Shown: in pieces, positions 10,136 to 23,087 of the stretch
How positions within the stretch are numbered: position 1 is the stretch's first letter
Layout: the number at the start of each line of letters is the position of its first letter
Assembly: GCA_001632425.1 (NCBI GenBank)
Contig: KV425607.1
Location: 125,969-189,968 of the forward strand
Length of the DNA: 64,000 nucleotides
Reading direction: 5' to 3'
Origin: Neolentinus lepideus HHB14362 ss-1
Taxonomy: Eukaryota > Basidiomycota > Agaricomycetes > Gloeophyllales > Gloeophyllaceae
Program-made: the position numbers and the translations under genes
Notes under the pieces: generated by a model
Database searches by the model: none
The model's input: only the letters and a program-made list of their open reading frames with translations
Told to the model about the DNA's origin: nothing

Positions 10136-10550
10136 ATTACTTATGTATGTTTCTTTCTCTAGATTTGTATGTGATGGAATGTGTATCAAATATTTCGTCG
10201 TGTTCGGACTCAATTATGTACGGATTGCGGACGTCTTCCTTAGAATCGGTTTGTGCGTGATAGAAACAAGTTGTATCAGTGCCTTATTGGATGTATCTTT
10301 AGTATCTTCATAAGCAATATAAGCGATGGTTACCACCCATACGGTCAATAGCGCACGTAGCCATAATTACATGTCGACGATCACCACGAGAAGTAACCAC
10401 GACTACGTTACAGCGATAAACAATATTACAGAAGTCCATCTCGTACAATAATACCTCAGCGCCCACTACCACGACACCATCCACTAGTACCGATCATATC
10501 CAAGAAATTTCTGATAACACCTAGCATGTTTTCTGATGATAGCATTAAAT
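10136..10550. other. AT-richer intergenic stretch
   Basis: Between the tandem repeat and the 3' end of the Bax-inhibitor gene. No gene or RNA is seen. Confidence 0.5.
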
Positions 10551-11889
10551 TTAATTGTCGTTAGCATTGTTCAGGAGACGAAGAATGTTGAGGACTACAG
10601 AAAAATGCATTGAATAATCCAGTAAATTCAAGTATACACTCGGTACTCACAGAGATTGATGAAACTAGAGACGAAGAGCGTAGATAGTCAGCGATGCAAT
10701 CAGAATGGCGACACAGCAAACTACTCACTCAAGGTAGAGACTGATAGCACCGAGGATAAACTCGTCCGGCGACAGCCTGCTGTTGATGATATACGTGTCA
10801 TAGACAACGTAGCCACTGAAGATCAGACATCCGCCCGCAGCATAGACGATGTCCATCGTCCGGCCAAAGGGGATAAAGATGCCGACGAGCCCGGTCATCA
10901 CTAAAACATTAGGATAGTGTTAATACCGGGATGCGAAGGTTCTATATATAGGAGTGCGTACGCAGAGCGATCAGCGCGCCGAAGAGCCAGGGGCCCAAGC
11001 CCGAGAAGTCCCACTGCACGTTTCATGTTGAGCTACTGGCCGATGGCGTAGAAAGGACATCCACTTACCTTAGACTGCAGAGTGAACAGGGTCAAACCCA
11101 GGAATACTCCGAGCGTGATCAACCTAAACACAAAAAATGAGTGATTTGTCCGTTCACGAAATGATGGTGTACTTGCAGCGCCTGCAGCACAATCATATTG
11201 TCATAGAACGCCACTGTCACACCTAGTGTGAACGCCTCCAGCGCTGTGAACGTAGACAGCAAGATAAGGTTCAAGGGGTGGCTGTGGCGCTTCCAGTACA
11301 GAAGGCCAAGGTTTATAAGAGTGCCGAAAAGAGGGACGAAGAACGACCATGAACTAGAACGCATTCAATTAAATCCGCTTGTTGGAACAGTGTTAAGCTT
11401 ACTGTGTCTGCACCCAGAAAATCGTAGAAGGAGATTGAGAGATGGCGCCTCCTACGACGCAAGTAGCGAGCTGCGCAATTGTTATGAGCGTCTAGAGGTT
11501 GACTAAGCTGTAGTAACAGCTCACAATTTGGCAGACTGGGAAGAAGAAGCAGAGCTCAGCTGATGGTCCACACGGCGCCACACCAAATCCAGAGACTCAC
11601 AGAGAATCGTGTAAACCTTCCTCACGAACGCATTCCTGATCTCCAGCGAGCTCTCGCTAACAGTGGTTCCATACTATTTACCTCGTCAGTCATCAAATCA
11701 TCGCTCAAGATCTGCAGAACGCACCTTGAAATCGTCTGGAACGTCGCCCGCCAAAGGCTGGTCATAGATCGCTCCCCCCGCCGCATAACTCGGGCTCCCG
11801 AGCAGCGGTTGCGCAGCCTCCTCATCAGGCGCGACCTGCCCCGCCTTGGGCGCATACGCCGGCGGCGGTGCGGTATAGGACGTGCTCAT
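10551..11889 (-). CDS. BXI1: Bax inhibitor-1 / LFG (TMBIM) family membrane protein
   Basis: Multi-pass ER/Golgi/vacuole membrane protein; in other eukaryotes this family modulates calcium leak and cell death. Ten exons on the minus strand: 11889-11725, 11673-11601, 11535-11525, 11470-11403, 11353-11177, 11123-11069, 11013-10962, 10900-10729, 10664-10651 and 10594-10551. They give 276 aa. Family signatures run in order: a Pro-rich N-terminus, EIRNAFVRKVYTILFCQIL, GGAISQSPSTIFWVQT, LNLILLSTFTALEAFTLG, QALLITLGVFLGLTLFTLQSK, and a C-terminal YLDFINLFLNILRLLN. Exons of 11 and 14 nt are needed. The intron after 11177 starts GCAAGT, a GC-AG intron; using the nearby GT instead breaks the frame. The start is the ATG at 11889. 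Confidence 0.92.
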
Positions 11890-12022
11890 CGTGTTGGTCG
11901 TTGGCAAGGACGGCAGGAAGTGGTAAAGACTTGTGATGAGAGTACAAGAGCAAGAGCAATACAGAGCGGGCTTAGCCGCTGGAACATTTGAGATCGCAGT
12001 CTGACATATATGATTCCCACGC

Positions 12023-12315
12023 TCATCTGCGATCGAGAATCTTCCTCGCTGTTCCGAGGACCTCGGAGGTCCTCCAGTTATCTAGCCGAGCTTCTCCGCA
12101 AATTGTAGAAGCTACAGCAGTGTAGATATTATATACCAATATCGTCCCAAAATACAGGATACATAGTGTCATGCTTTTATGTCTGAAAATGCAGGGCAAG
12201 GAGCGGGGTTCAGTACCTATTAATCGGTAATAGTCCCAAATGGAGGCGGCGAGCATTGCGGTGTACGCAGCATGCATTACAATTTGTAACAGCCACAAAT
12301 GCAGTATTGGTCGGA

Positions 12316-12322
<7 letters not shown>
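12023..12322 (-). other. Hydrophobic open frame overlapping the PRMT1 3' end
   Basis: If the last PRMT1 intron is not removed, its frame stays open to a TGA at 12023-12025, adding ~118 residues with three hydrophobic segments (for example LHLWLLQIVMHAAYTAMLAA and LCILYFGTILVYNIYTAVA). It may be the 3' remnant of an unrelated membrane-protein gene or an alternative PRMT1 tail. There is no independent start codon context that I trust. Confidence 0.35.
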
Positions 12323-13792
<1,470 letters not shown>

Positions 13793-14091
13793 TTCTGGTT
13801 GTTCTTTTGAGAACAAGGACCAGTAGTACTAGTAGACAGGGAAAGTTGGCAGGAAGACCCGAGGAAACGCAAAAGAAAACCAAAAAGTTAGCGAGGATGA
13901 TCGATGCAAGTGCCACGTGCTGAGTCCTGTCTTCCTGTGCAGGCCTTTGCCGAGGGGCTGTGCACTTGATGCTCCGGCACGGGCTGCGCAGTGACTGTTA
14001 ACTACTCCAACGTTCCTATAAGAGTGGGCGCCAACGTCCGCAGTTCTTTTTCTTTACGACTTTCACGACCACACCCTTACATATTGCAACT
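13793..14091. promoter_or_regulatory. Shared divergent promoter region, PRMT1 / BRI3-like gene
   Basis: About 300 bp separate two divergent start codons. A CTATAAGAG element at about 14015-14023 lies ~70 bp before the BRI3-like ATG. Confidence 0.4.
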
Positions 14092-14703
14092 ATGGTATGT
14101 TTCTTTTTGTGTTGCTTATCGTTAATGAGATTGACGTGTACTTGCTAGACTTCGAATGTGCCCTCTGAGAATCCACCTACTTACGATGCTGCGATGAGCG
14201 AGGCTTCGGGTGAGTTGAACCATGGTATTAAAGACGGAGGCTCAATATAACACATAATTACAGGCTCGGTACAACCCCCTACTTCGGTTGACAAGAAGCA
14301 CGAGCCTGTGAAGGCTGCGAAGGACGTCCCGACGGTCACAGCTTACCAGCCCGACCCAAGGCCATCATCCCCGTATCACCCGACGGCGCCACCCACGTTT
14401 ACGCCCGCTATCCCCGTGTATCACTATGTAAACCCAGGTACCGGAGAGCATATCGCTTCTCTTCTACCGCCCGATCACCCGGAGATGGTCTGTCTGCAAG
14501 AAGGCAAGCATATCGCCGAGACTCGGTATGGATTGCTAGGTATGTCAATTCTTTCTCGTGAAACATGTTATCATTCTGACCCCTTTGTAGGTGTGCTTGC
14601 TGCGATCTTGTGGTTCCCACTCGGGATCGGCCTCTGCCTGCTCGACCGAAAGGTGCGGTGCCGTCGTTGTGGCATGATGATTGATGAGGGTCTTTGTGGG
14701 TGA
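14092..14703 (+). CDS. BRI3 (brain protein I3)-like small membrane protein
   Basis: Four exons (14092-14094, 14149-14209, 14264-14539, 14591-14703) give 150 aa. The first exon is just the ATG. The N-terminal half is Pro-rich with NPPTY and several YxxP-type motifs. The C-terminal part has the BRI3 layout: RYGLLGVLAAILWFPLGIGL (one membrane segment) followed by a Cys-rich end, RKVRCRRCG. BRI3 proteins are lysosomal/endosomal membrane proteins in animals; the fungal role is unknown. The last intron is 51 nt, in frame and stop-free, so its retention would insert 17 residues without breaking the protein. Confidence 0.75.
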
Positions 14704-15292
14704 AGGGTCCAATGCCGTGGTACTTTTCCTTCGTTATCTGTTGTCTAGTCTCGTTTTGTACATGGACTTGCACTCACTATATTTACTGTACTTCTACGTC
14801 GAATAACCACCGGGCGGTTTTGTTGAGTCGGACCGGGTTGTCTTGTCGGGGTTGCATATTGCACGACCCCTTAAAGGCTTTAAGCTTTACAATCTATATC
14901 CAGCTATTAGTGCATCTGATGTTGCGCGACCCTGGCTCGTCGGTGCAAAGATGAATGCCTTTGAAGTTTTGCCAGAACGAGTCTGCAAAAAATTCTACTC
15001 GGAGCATGCTTGATAAGAGGTTTCAGGACCCGTTAAGGTTCCTCCCCCAGGGAAAAATCACAGAAGCGCTGTATTTCATTTTCTAATCTTTGCCTGACAT
15101 GTGGGCGCGTTAAATTTCTAAAAAGGGAATAAGGCCGGCCACGTGTATTTAGGCATTGACAGCAATTTGTGCTTGATCTAGTAGCGCCGTACCAGACCCT
15201 TAAGATGAGGGCGCTCTAGCTCTTGTCTCTTCTCACTTACTTGCTCGAGCTTATACCCTAGTTCTCTCGCTTTCTCCTCAACGACGCCGCCC
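14704..15292. other. Intergenic stretch, no gene seen
   Basis: Contains the 3' flank of the BRI3-like gene and the upstream region of the large unknown gene. No convincing frame or RNA gene. Confidence 0.5.
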
Positions 15293-18200
15293 ATGCCCTC
15301 GATGTCCATGACGAACCGTGAACGACGTTCCTCAAGACCCGTGATAGACACTAGTTTCGTTAGTTCTACCGACAAGTCCAGCTCCTCCGGCAGCACCCCA
15401 GGCAGCTTTACCCGACCACCCCTCGCCCCTCTCGATCCCCAGTCCACCGGCGCCAGTGAATATATCCCTTCAAGCTCCTCGTCATCTCCTGGCCAAGGCA
15501 GTGCTGACCGCAAAGCTATGAGCTACGGATTGGACACACCGCGCCCTGGTATAGGCCGCCCGATTTTGGTCGATCAGATGTCTTTGGAAGAGCAGGATGT
15601 CGCGACGCATCTGCATGTGCCGAAGAGGTCGAACCCGGGCAGGTGAGTGTCATTATGTGGTGGTCATCTTCTGCGGCGGTATCCAGGAGTCGGGAGGAGC
15701 GCCTTCAGCAGCGCCTCGGTCACTAATATTACTGGCTCCCGAGTGCGACGGAGCATGTTGAGAATGTAACAGACGTCTGTCATCTTACGTCCCTCCTGAC
15801 AGCTATTTTTCATTTCTCTATGTCGCGCAGCAGTGACAGGAGATATCCAAGGTCTTTTGGTTCACCGCAGACCAAAGTCCATGGATTGACGCTGTAGGGT
15901 TTTGCGCGTCATCATGGGTTCATCCCGGCCTGTTAGCTTGGTTGGTGCAGATTAATGGTGATGCCATGCCACCATAATGTCCGTTGAGAGAACGTCCATT
16001 CTAGCCGAATGATTTTTGTACATATACTCTTTCGGCAAATACCGGTTACGGGTAGACTGCGATCGCGCTGGGAGTCGACGTTCACCATTGGCAATCCCCA
16101 ATGTCGAGAATTTCCTCGTATCGGACTGGCAATTGTATGGGGACGTATAGTAGTAGTAGGTCCCCTCCCAAATGTGGGAGACTACGCTTGAATTCAGGCG
16201 CCCGGATACCGTCCCTGATTTTCCCTGGAATCTGTGGTCTGCTGCCGTTCGCTAACGTTATGTCGTCCTTAGCGGCACCAGCACTCGCTCAGTGCGTCGC
16301 ATGGTGCATACGCACACGCCTTCGTCCTCCTCGTCCATCTCCAGCCGCAGAGGCTCGTTGCCTGCCATTCATCTGCGACCACCATCTAGCGCCTTTGGCG
16401 ACTCATCTACCGGTTTCACAACGAACTCGACATGGGCCTCTGACTCACCTCCCATCACCAGTCCTGCGTTCTTGACTAATGACGACCTCTATTCGGGCCT
16501 CTCGACATTCACCTTTGGCGCAGCACAGACAACGGCACCACCACCCAGCCACGATACGATAAGCCCCCTCACTACTATCCGGAGAGGCAGTGGAGATCGG
16601 ACTCCCCGCCCATCTATGTCTAGCTGCTGCAACCAAGAAAATATACCCGCCGATCACGACGAGGCTGTGCGTTCCGTACGCTCGAAGATGCGTGCCGTGG
16701 ACGATGGGACGCGTCGCCCTTCCCTGCCCACGAACCTGCACAGCGAGCGGCAGCACCGTGCAGACATGTCAGTTTCCCCCGAGCCTGATAGTGATCCAAA
16801 TGACCCAGCGTTTGACACGGACGTCGAAGTTGAAGGTGTGGAGGCACCTGAGCAGCTGATGTTCGACATAACGTCTCTGCACACAACCGATGGGGACAGT
16901 GCGCACCGAAGCGTGTTCGACTCGACCGTGGATTTGAGCGAAGGGCAGGATGGCTCCGGTGGCCCGGGTTCGTCTCCGCGTGCTTCCAACCAGGATGGGG
17001 AAGGTGGCGGGATATACGAGACGAGACGAGGAAGCTTGCCGATGGACATACCAATGTCAAACCTGCATATCTCGGGCGGTAATCCCTCGAGAGATAGAGA
17101 GGGGAGCGTCGCGACCATGCGGAGGCCGAGCAGGAGTTTGGGTGATTCACTAATCTTGTCGAGCGTGGCCGCCAGTACGAGTGCCGCGGCGACAGCTTCC
17201 AGCCAGCCACAGACGAAGGGTGACTGGGTCAATCTGGCCTCTCAGATGCAGGACCAGCCTGTGAATGATGTCGATGCTTACCATGGGCTGGACATGGATT
17301 ATATTCTGAGCGGCGCTCGTCGGCTCTCGACACAGTCGTACGTAGCGCCCATTACAGAAGAAGCTCGCGGCAACGCTTCGCACGGGTTTGGCTTTATGTC
17401 ATGGGGGTTTCCGATGTCTGGCAGTGCAGGTCGACGTCCTAGCATTGCTACTGTGGGTAGTGACACTTTCTTGAAACATGTCACTCGGTGGAACGATACA
17501 ACCGCTTGGATGTTTAAGAAGGAAAGCGACAAAGGGCAAGGCGCTAGCGTGCGGTCGGGCTCAACGCATGCGACGGCCAGTGCCCGACCTCGGAATGAAG
17601 GCATGAAAGTTGGTACCCAGGAGATTTGGAAATGCCCGTACGTCGGACGTTTTAGGGTGGATCGAAGTGCCACGATGAGTAGGTGTTTTTTTCTCTTTCT
17701 TTGAAGTCGTCAACTCACTTTCTCGAAGGAAGCGACCCTGCGAAGTCGCAACAGCGTCTGACTGTCAAGCAGGACCCTGGTTCGTATTCAAGGGGCAATG
17801 GACGGGGCGGCCCGGGCATAGTCGTCCATAAGCATTCTCGTGCAGTTGCCTTCTCCATTTTTCGACGGCATGACTTGTTCAGCCAGAGCGGAAGTTCGAG
17901 TCTATCCATGACTACCAGTATTCTACTGGCGCCGAAGAAGGTTCAGGAGCAGTACACGAGCACCCGTACAACGAGCAATTTGAATACTCATGGGCTGTTG
18001 GAGGATCGGCCGGGTCACAATGGGGGTCGCCCCAGCAGTGCTATTGCAGCGCGGGACTATTCGAGCAAAGAAAAGGACAAGGAGAAGAAAGATAAAAGAG
18101 AAGAAAAAGGGAAGCAGTCGAATATACCGCCATCATCGGATCGATCTCGAGAAGTAATACCTTTACCTGAAGAGTCATGGTTTCCGCCACAACAGACCCA

Positions 18201-19362
18201 TCACTCATCTTCGTCTGTGGCGGCGGAGTCGTCAACGGGACGTTCTATATCAACTTCGTTGGACTATGCTGATCATACAACCGCCGCCACGACAGCAAGC
18301 ACAGCTAGCTACTCTGGCTATGCGCCGAGCGAACGTGACTTCATGGACACTGACGACGAGTATGAGCACCATCCTCCTCGAACGTCCCATGCGGAAGCCT
18401 TTGCTGCACTGAATCCAGATGCGATGGGGCATATCAAACCCGAACGTCGACCGAACGATTACAATGTTCCTCAATCGTCCCGATCATTCGGCAAGAGTTT
18501 GTTAGGGCGAAGTAAGGGCTCGCGTAAAGGCCATGCCTATGGCAGTCCGCACCCTGAGCCTTTTGAGCCTCCGTGGATGACGATGGCTCCCCGGTCGAAG
18601 CAAGAGGAGCAGGAACGAATTATTGCTAATATCGACGAGTCGTTCAGGGGTGTTGGTTTACTGCCCGCTTACAGGCCGGATAAAGCCCGAACAAAGGCAA
18701 AGAGTCGACCGACAGCTTCGAGCGGTGCTGATTTCTTGGAGAACGTACCTCACGATTCCCTCTATATGCTACTTCCGCTGTGGCCCGGACATACGGACCC
18801 TAACTCAAGCGTCCCCATCGATGAGCATGCGCAGCTCAACCTCAAATTGGAAGACAGGCAATACCTCCTCGTCTATTATATCCCTTTCGAGAGTAGGAAA
18901 GGTGGCAAAGAGAAGGATAAAGACTCGAAGAAGAGGTCCAGAGCGCAAACAACACTAGAAGGTTCCTCGCCCTATCCGTTATCGAAGAACATCTTGCTCG
19001 AGTCTTTCCGCGTCTGTTCCCGTCTTCTTGGTTACGACGATCTTCGAGGCTCCGGCGTGCGCTTGCCAACCGATGGTCTTGCCGTCACTGGACCTCTTTC
19101 CGATGCTATCAGTAGCATCCCTCACCCGTCTGTCCGAGCAGCTTACCCAGAGTCCATGGTCATAGCCATGTGCGAGCGACGAGAAGATGGGGTTCAGTTT
19201 ATGCCCGATGGTTTAGAGAAACTAGGCTTGTGTACCCCGGCTGCACGCCGAAATTCTATACCGGAGCTGGATCCTGACCCCCAGTTAACTCCCGTCGGAA
19301 GGGCTGCAGTGGAAATGGCTTGGCTGGGTTGCATGGCTTTAACGAGCTTTGATAATGTCTAA
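15293..19362 (+). CDS. Large Ser-rich protein of unknown function with conserved C-terminal domain
   Basis: Three exons: 15293-15642, 16273-17678 and 17729-19362, giving 1129 aa. Frame is kept at both joins (AG|C, A|GA). The first two-thirds are Ser/Pro-rich and probably disordered, with typical phospho-acceptor contexts (RRPS, RRGSLP). A compact stretch around the second join (SDTFLKHVTRWNDTTAWMF, then IVVHKHSRAVAFSIF) and the last ~300 residues (PEPFEPPWMTMAPRSKQEEQ, NILLESFRVCSRLLGYDD) look folded. The first intron is 630 nt, far longer than the others here, with a good acceptor (CTAAC ... TTAG). The first exon is therefore the least certain part. I recognise no named family; it looks like a conserved Agaricomycete protein, possibly regulatory. 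Confidence 0.7.
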
Positions 19363-19790
19363 CGCAGATCTCAATGAATTTCGCAGCCATGTTTGAATAT
19401 TTATGTATCGATACACCATTTTCCTTTGTTGTCCGTTCAATTTCGTCCGGTAGCTTCCATCTGTAGACACGTCGCGTTCTCCGTACTTCTTCTTCGTCAT
19501 GCTGTAGGGGTCTGAAAAGGGGGAGCAGAGTTTTTGTAAAATACGTATGTGTATTCCAAGAGAACTCGACCTTAACAATTGACATTCAGGAACCGAGAGA
19601 TTGGCAGCGTGAATGAATCCACTGAATTTCACGATTGACAGATCAGATCATCATTGTATAGACAGTGTATTCGCGATTATAATTAGAGTTACCGTCGCAT
19701 GCTCTAAAGACGGTGCATGGCCGGATGCGGGATTCCGTCGAGTGGTAGATATGACCACCGTCTTGCGTATCGGTGCCGTCGTCTGCGTTC
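19363..19790. other. Intergenic stretch upstream of the IlvD/Edd gene
   Basis: Tandem, same-strand spacing of 428 bp. No other gene or RNA is seen. Confidence 0.5.
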
Positions 19791-21551
19791 ATGGCTGCCC
19801 AACCTACCGAGTCACCAAACCAGAAGGAATGGGGGTTCAAAAAGCGCTTAACGTCCTATGGCGACAAAGACTTTGCTCTGTTCCTTAGGAAAGCCTTCAT
19901 CAAGGGTGCGGGGTACTCGTCTGACGCCCTCGATTGTCCGATAGTTGGCATCATCGACACCGGCTCTGGATACAATCCCTGTCACGGCAATGTGCCACAG
20001 CTCATAGAAGCTATCAAACGTGGGGTGATGCTCGAGGGTGCGCTGCCAGTGGAATTCCCGACTGTTAGTTTGCACGAGAGCTTCGCTCACCCGACAAGCA
20101 TGTGGCTTCGGAATCTGATGAGTATGGACACAGAGGAGATGCTGAAGGCACAGCCAATGGACGCGGTGGTTATGATCGGGGGATGCGATAAGACTGTGCC
20201 GGCCCAGCTCATGGGGGCGTTGTCCGCAAATATCCCAAGCGTGCAGCTCGTCACAGGTAGCATGCTAACCGGCTCGCACGGGGGGAAGAGGGTGGGCGCG
20301 TGTACGGACTGCAGGGCGTATTGGGCGCGGTACCGCGCTGGGGAAGTCGATGAAGTAGAAATTGAGGAGGTGAATTCCCAGCTGGTGGCTAGCGTAGGGA
20401 CGTGCAGTGTCATGGGCACCGCCTCTACAATGGCCTGCGTCGCAGAAGCACTCGGCATGGCGCCTCTAGGGAGCGCCAGCCCTCCCGCACCCACGGCTGC
20501 AAGGATGAGAGTCGCGGAGAGATGTGGTAGATTGGCCGCCACGGTGTTGTTGGAGGATGGTAAAAAGCCACGAGATATTCTGCAGAAGAAGAATTTCGAA
20601 AATGCAATGCGCATGCTCTTGGCGATTGGTGGGAGTACCAATGGAGTGATACATATAACAGCCATCGCGGGTCGCATGGGGATCAAGCTCGACCTACAGG
20701 ATTTTGATAAACTCGGGGAGACGACGCCGGTGCTAGTCGACTTGAAGCCTAGTGGGATGAATTATATGGAAGACTTCCATCGCGCGGGCGGTGTTCCAAG
20801 GGTTCTGCACGAGCTTCGCGACAGGATTCATTTGGACGCACTCACTGTCACCGGCCGGACGCTAGGCGAAGACTTAGCAGCGTACCACGGGCTAGACTTC
20901 GAGCAATCCATCATTCGTTCTGTATCCTCACCGATATATCCCACCGGAGGACTAGTTCCCCTGTTCGGCACATTAGCACCCAAGGGCGCATTGATCAAAG
21001 TTTCTGCAGCATCGCCCGCTCTGCTGGAAAGCCGCGCTCGCGCCGTGGTCTTCACTTCTGCTGCGGACATGGCCACGCGTATCGACTCGCCCAAGCTGGA
21101 CGTCTCGGAGTCAGATATCCTGGTTTTACAGAACATAGGTCCAATTGGCGGGCCCGGCATGCCAGAAGCAGGACTGCTACCCATACCGAAGAAGCTCGCG
21201 CGGAAGGGTGTCAAGGACATGTTGCGCATTAGCGATGGGCGGATGTCGGGTACGGCGGGTGGAAGCATTGTCTTGCATGTATCGCCAGAGGCTGCACTGG
21301 GAGGTCCACTGGCGTTGGTACGAACCGGAGACGAGATTGAGATTTCGGTGAAAGAGCGGAGGCTGGATTTGTGTATTAGCGAGGATGAGATGGCGGCGAG
21401 AAAACAGGAATGGAGTGAGAGGCATCAGGGACAACTGGAAGCCAAGAGAGCAAGAAGAGGATACGAAGGGCTTTATATGAGAGAAGTAACCGGAGCTGAG
21501 GACGGCTGTGACTTCCGGTTCTTGTCCGGAGAGTGGATAGAAAGTACCTAA
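19791..21551 (+). CDS. IlvD/Edd-family dehydratase (dihydroxy-acid or sugar-acid dehydratase)
   Basis: Intronless, 586 aa. The start is the ATG giving MAAQPTES; the upstream GTG in frame is not used. Iron-sulfur dehydratase that removes water from 2,3-dihydroxy acids. Three candidate cluster cysteines are seen at about residues 64 (GYNPCHGN), 132 (GGCDKT) and 205 (VGTCSVMGTAST). The C-terminal catalytic region has ISDGRMSGTAGG. The segment GSHGGKRVGACTDCRAYW and the absence of a mitochondrial presequence set it apart from the branched-chain enzyme Ilv3. It is closer to the L-arabinonate/pentonate dehydratase branch, which suggests a cytosolic sugar-acid substrate. That substrate is inference. 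Confidence 0.85.
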   Translation: MAAQPTESPNQKEWGFKKRLTSYGDKDFALFLRKAFIKGAGYSSDALDCPIVGIIDTGSGYNPCHGNVPQLIEAIKRGVMLEGALPVEFPTVSLHESFAHPTSMWLRNLMSMDTEEMLKAQPMDAVVMIGGCDKTVPAQLMGALSANIPSVQLVTGSMLTGSHGGKRVGACTDCRAYWARYRAGEVDEVEIEEVNSQLVASVGTCSVMGTASTMACVAEALGMAPLGSASPPAPTAARMRVAERCGRLAATVLLEDGKKPRDILQKKNFENAMRMLLAIGGSTNGVIHITAIAGRMGIKLDLQDFDKLGETTPVLVDLKPSGMNYMEDFHRAGGVPRVLHELRDRIHLDALTVTGRTLGEDLAAYHGLDFEQSIIRSVSSPIYPTGGLVPLFGTLAPKGALIKVSAASPALLESRARAVVFTSAADMATRIDSPKLDVSESDILVLQNIGPIGGPGMPEAGLLPIPKKLARKGVKDMLRISDGRMSGTAGGSIVLHVSPEAALGGPLALVRTGDEIEISVKERRLDLCISEDEMAARKQEWSERHQGQLEAKRARRGYEGLYMREVTGAEDGCDFRFLSGEWIEST

Positions 21552-21763
21552 GATTACAAGTATTATGTACAATAACCAAGCTGGTATGGTTGTGCTATTA
21601 AAGCAAGGAGGGTGCAGGATAGCTGGTCCATAATGGACAAAGGACATATCCCAATGCAAATTGTGGTGTTCCTTACTGGCACCCTTCGACAACATGCGTC
21701 TACCGCCGAGCGAGCGCCCAGGGCAAAAATACATGGTCCTTTGACTATGGTACGTAGTCGGCG

Positions 21764-22886
21764 TCACTGAAAACAGAAAAGTAAAAGTAAAATGCGGACC
21801 TTAGTCTTGAACTTAAACTCTCCATGTTCGGTTTGGTCCTTGAGCGAACGGATCTTTCCAGGCATGTAAACAACACCCGAGCGGTTCAAGTCACCAAACT
21901 TAACAACACCATCTAAAAAATACCGCGGATTAGTAACAGCACATCCTTGCGACATATCTCGGCTCACACTGCGTAGCCGAATCGAACGGCGTCCCCGGTC
22001 CCCACCTCAACGCATCCCTCAGCGAGAACAAGGAGTCACTCTCACACTCGCCGTTCACTACCCTCCTCACATGGTCTGCCCAGTCCTCCACATACAGCCT
22101 ATGCTCATCGGGACCAGGTCCTTCAAATCTATTTGTCTTCGTCAGGGCCACACCCTCGCACTCTAATATAAACACCACAGGTTGAGAGACCTCGTATTTC
22201 GCGACGAAGGGTACGGTCTCCCTGTCACGCATAGTCCTGACCCACTCGGCCACGCATGGCTCAGTAGCGGCGTCAGCGACCTCACATGATTCGATCTGGA
22301 AGAGGTCAGCAATTTTGTGTGGGAAAAAGTCGAGAGGGGCGTATTTAAGGTGATAGATTAGGCCGATTGTGTAAGGTCCCTTCGAGGGGTTTGTGAATAG
22401 CTGCATGGACTGGGTGAGGCCCCAAGAAAGGACCTCTTGGTGTTTCTTCGAGGAGCTGTAGTAAGAGGACTATGCAAGAGGTGTGGAGGGAAGTACGTAC
22501 TTCAGCCCAACGTCTCATCTCCATCACAATCTGCGAAGCAGTTCGCCCGGTCTCTGCCACGTCCAAGACAATGTCATCCGTTTGTCGCTTGATATCGACG
22601 TTGGATTTACATAAGGAGCGGTGAACTGGCCAGTGAGCACGTTGGCATTCCTTACCCTGTATATGCTCAAACGTGAACTTTCAATTAGTCCTCATAATGG
22701 AACGTTGTGGCTGACGCAATACGAGGCACCCAGACATCCTATATGGATGGCAGAGAGATGTGAAACGCGCTCAAACTCGCGTCTGATGACAGAAAACTGA
22801 CCTTTGCACTGGAACAAATCTTTGCGTTTGCCCCACTTCAGACACTGGGCACATTGTACACCTTTGTTAACAGCCTGAGTTGGCAT
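21764..22886 (-). CDS. MYND-type zinc-finger protein
   Basis: Five exons (22886-22802, 22738-22716, 22656-22501, 22445-21968, 21912-21764) give 296 aa. The N-terminus is a complete MYND finger assembled across three exons: CAQC, then FQCKGC, then YCGKECQRAHWPVHRSLC, i.e. the CxxC...CxxC...YCxxxCQxxxWxxHxxxC pattern. The exon of 23 nt is needed to build it. MYND fingers bind proline-rich protein partners. The remaining ~230 residues resemble other basidiomycete MYND proteins but have no known enzyme motif. A GT...AG stretch of 33 nt before the stop is probably not spliced; either reading ends at the same TGA. It is divergent from the isochorismatase pseudogene. Confidence 0.8.
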
Positions 22887-23087
22887 GGTGCGACCAGTAG
22901 TCTCGGAATAATATTGCTAGCGGCGCTGGATAGTAGTACTCGTTATATATAGCCTGAGCAAATGCCTCCGCGCGCACAGGTAGACCACGTGTCGTCGACA
23001 GTCCGATCAATTCACGACACTTTCGCCACACCACGGGCCACGCGCGTGAATCCCCACAAATATTCTCCACTAGTCTATACTACATGC

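Noticed and set aside
9192..10260. Several ORFs spanning the tandem repeat
   Set aside because: The ~188-bp unit changes frame from copy to copy, and the ORFs are the same repeat read in successive frames.
15178..15513. Minus-strand 111-codon frame (GLEERRSRFVMDIEGM...)
   Set aside because: It has reasonable codon use but no ATG at its 5' end, no family signature, and it lies opposite the first exon of a gene whose splice frame fits downstream exons. Kept only as part of a finding.
20087..20686. Minus-strand 199-codon ORF opposite the IlvD/Edd gene
   Set aside because: Shadow of a strongly conserved single-exon enzyme gene.
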